NCBI RefSeq assembly: GCF_934747485.1
Contig: NZ_CAKVGN010000104.1
Coordinates: forward strand, 1 to 6,049
Source: an uncultured Brachyspira sp.
Lineage (GTDB): Bacteria > Spirochaetota > Brachyspiria > Brachyspirales > Brachyspiraceae
Direction of reading: 5' to 3'
DNA length: 6,049 nucleotides
Made by a program: the position numbers and the translations under genes. Shown here piece by piece: positions 5,946 through 6,049 of this stretch. The notes beneath the pieces are model-generated. The model made no database searches and was not told where the DNA came from. It saw nothing but the letters and a program-made list of their open reading frames with translations. Every line of letters begins with the position of its first letter. Position 1 is the stretch's first letter.

Positions 5946-5956
5946 ATAAAAGTCAA
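5926..5956 (-). promoter_or_regulatory. Promoter of the outer-membrane gene, -10 supplied by the repeat array
   Basis: On the minus strand TTGACT (5956-5951) matches the -35 consensus at five of six positions. Because of the ATAAT array, TATAAT occurs at spacings of 4, 9, 14, 19 and 24 bp. The 19-bp choice (5931-5926) is the most usable. It would start transcription near 5919, just upstream of AGGAG at 5911-5907. A change in repeat number would mainly alter the distance between start site and ribosome-binding site. Confidence 0.6.
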
Positions 5957-5957
5957 T

Positions 5958-5974
5958 ACAATTGATAAAATTGT
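5958..5974. promoter_or_regulatory. Inverted repeat next to the outer-membrane gene promoter, possible operator
   Basis: The arms ACAATT (5958-5963) and AATTGT (5969-5974) are perfectly complementary around a 5-nt centre, one base upstream of the -35 element. The 17-bp symmetric layout resembles a binding site for a dimeric regulator. The sequence is A/T-rich, so chance is a real alternative. Confidence 0.3.
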
Positions 5975-5976
5975 TT

Positions 5977-6038
5977 TGTTTAGGAGCCATAGATATTGCA
6001 CGTTTTTTAGTTAAAATAAAGTAGGTATTCCTTATAAT
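5977..6038 (+). repeat. Right copy of the 62-bp inverted dispersed repeat
   Basis: This is the second copy of the element at 11-72, in opposite orientation, so both read outward from the window. AGGAG is at 5982-5986, TTGCACG at 5996-6002, GGTATTCC at 6024-6031 and TATAAT at 6033-6038. The similarity stops abruptly at about these limits, apart from loosely similar A/T sequence. It lies in the divergent intergenic region upstream of the outer-membrane gene, as the left copy lies upstream of the Spy-like operon. This is where a promoter or leader of an outward gene beyond the window would be. Confidence 0.85.
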
Positions 6039-6049
6039 ATAAATAGCTA

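Noticed and set aside
5977..6038. tRNA or other known small RNA gene in the right repeat
   Set aside because: There is no T-loop, anticodon arm or acceptor pairing, and the length and composition do not fit.
11..6038. A classic transposon bounded by the 62-bp inverted repeats
   Set aside because: No transposase or integrase is encoded between them and the cargo looks like ordinary chromosomal genes. Target duplications cannot be seen because the window ends there. I kept only the weaker claim of an inverted repeat pair.

Overview
The window is strongly AT-rich with short, simple intergenic spacers. The protein set fits a spirochaete of the genus Brachyspira: an ECF sigma factor with a zinc-type anti-sigma factor, a serine-kinase/anti-sigma ATPase, 5-methylthioribose kinase, and a small outer-membrane barrel with a Sec signal peptide. 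The genus call rests on overall resemblance, not on a marker gene. There is no rRNA, tRNA, CRISPR array, transposase or phage gene.

Layout. (i) Positions 1-326 have no gene. They hold one copy of a 62-bp repeat (11-72), a possible housekeeping promoter, and a clear ECF-type promoter (GGAAC, 16 bp, CGTC). (ii) Positions 327-1804 are a plus-strand operon: a Spy/CpxP-like exported protein with two LTxxQ motifs, an ECF sigma factor, and a membrane anti-sigma factor whose start overlaps the sigma stop by 4 nt. The ECF promoter in front suggests autoregulation, so the unit looks like a self-contained envelope-stress or metal-stress switch (compare CnrXYH and Spy/CpxP systems). (iii) Positions 3850-1807 are a minus-strand pair: an RsbW-like GHKL ATPase, then a soluble protein joining an ADP-sugar-type Nudix domain to a complete histidine-kinase core. 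This pair converges on the sigma operon with a 2-bp gap and no visible terminator. (iv) mtnK (4048-5244, plus) is a stand-alone methionine-salvage gene. (v) A predicted outer-membrane beta-barrel gene (5899-5333, minus) shares a bidirectional terminator with mtnK. Its promoter's -10 region is built from a six-unit ATTAT/ATAAT array.

The 62-bp sequence at the left edge returns in inverted orientation at the right edge (5977-6038) with 58 of 62 identical positions. Both copies point outward and end in TATAAT. They could be a shared promoter/leader element of two outward genes beyond the window, members of a dispersed palindromic repeat family, or the ends of a 6-kb invertible or mobile unit.

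The most notable items are the Nudix-histidine kinase fusion and its RsbW-like operon partner, the ECF-controlled Spy-like/sigma/anti-sigma cassette, the inverted 62-bp repeats, and the repeat-built promoter of the outer-membrane gene.
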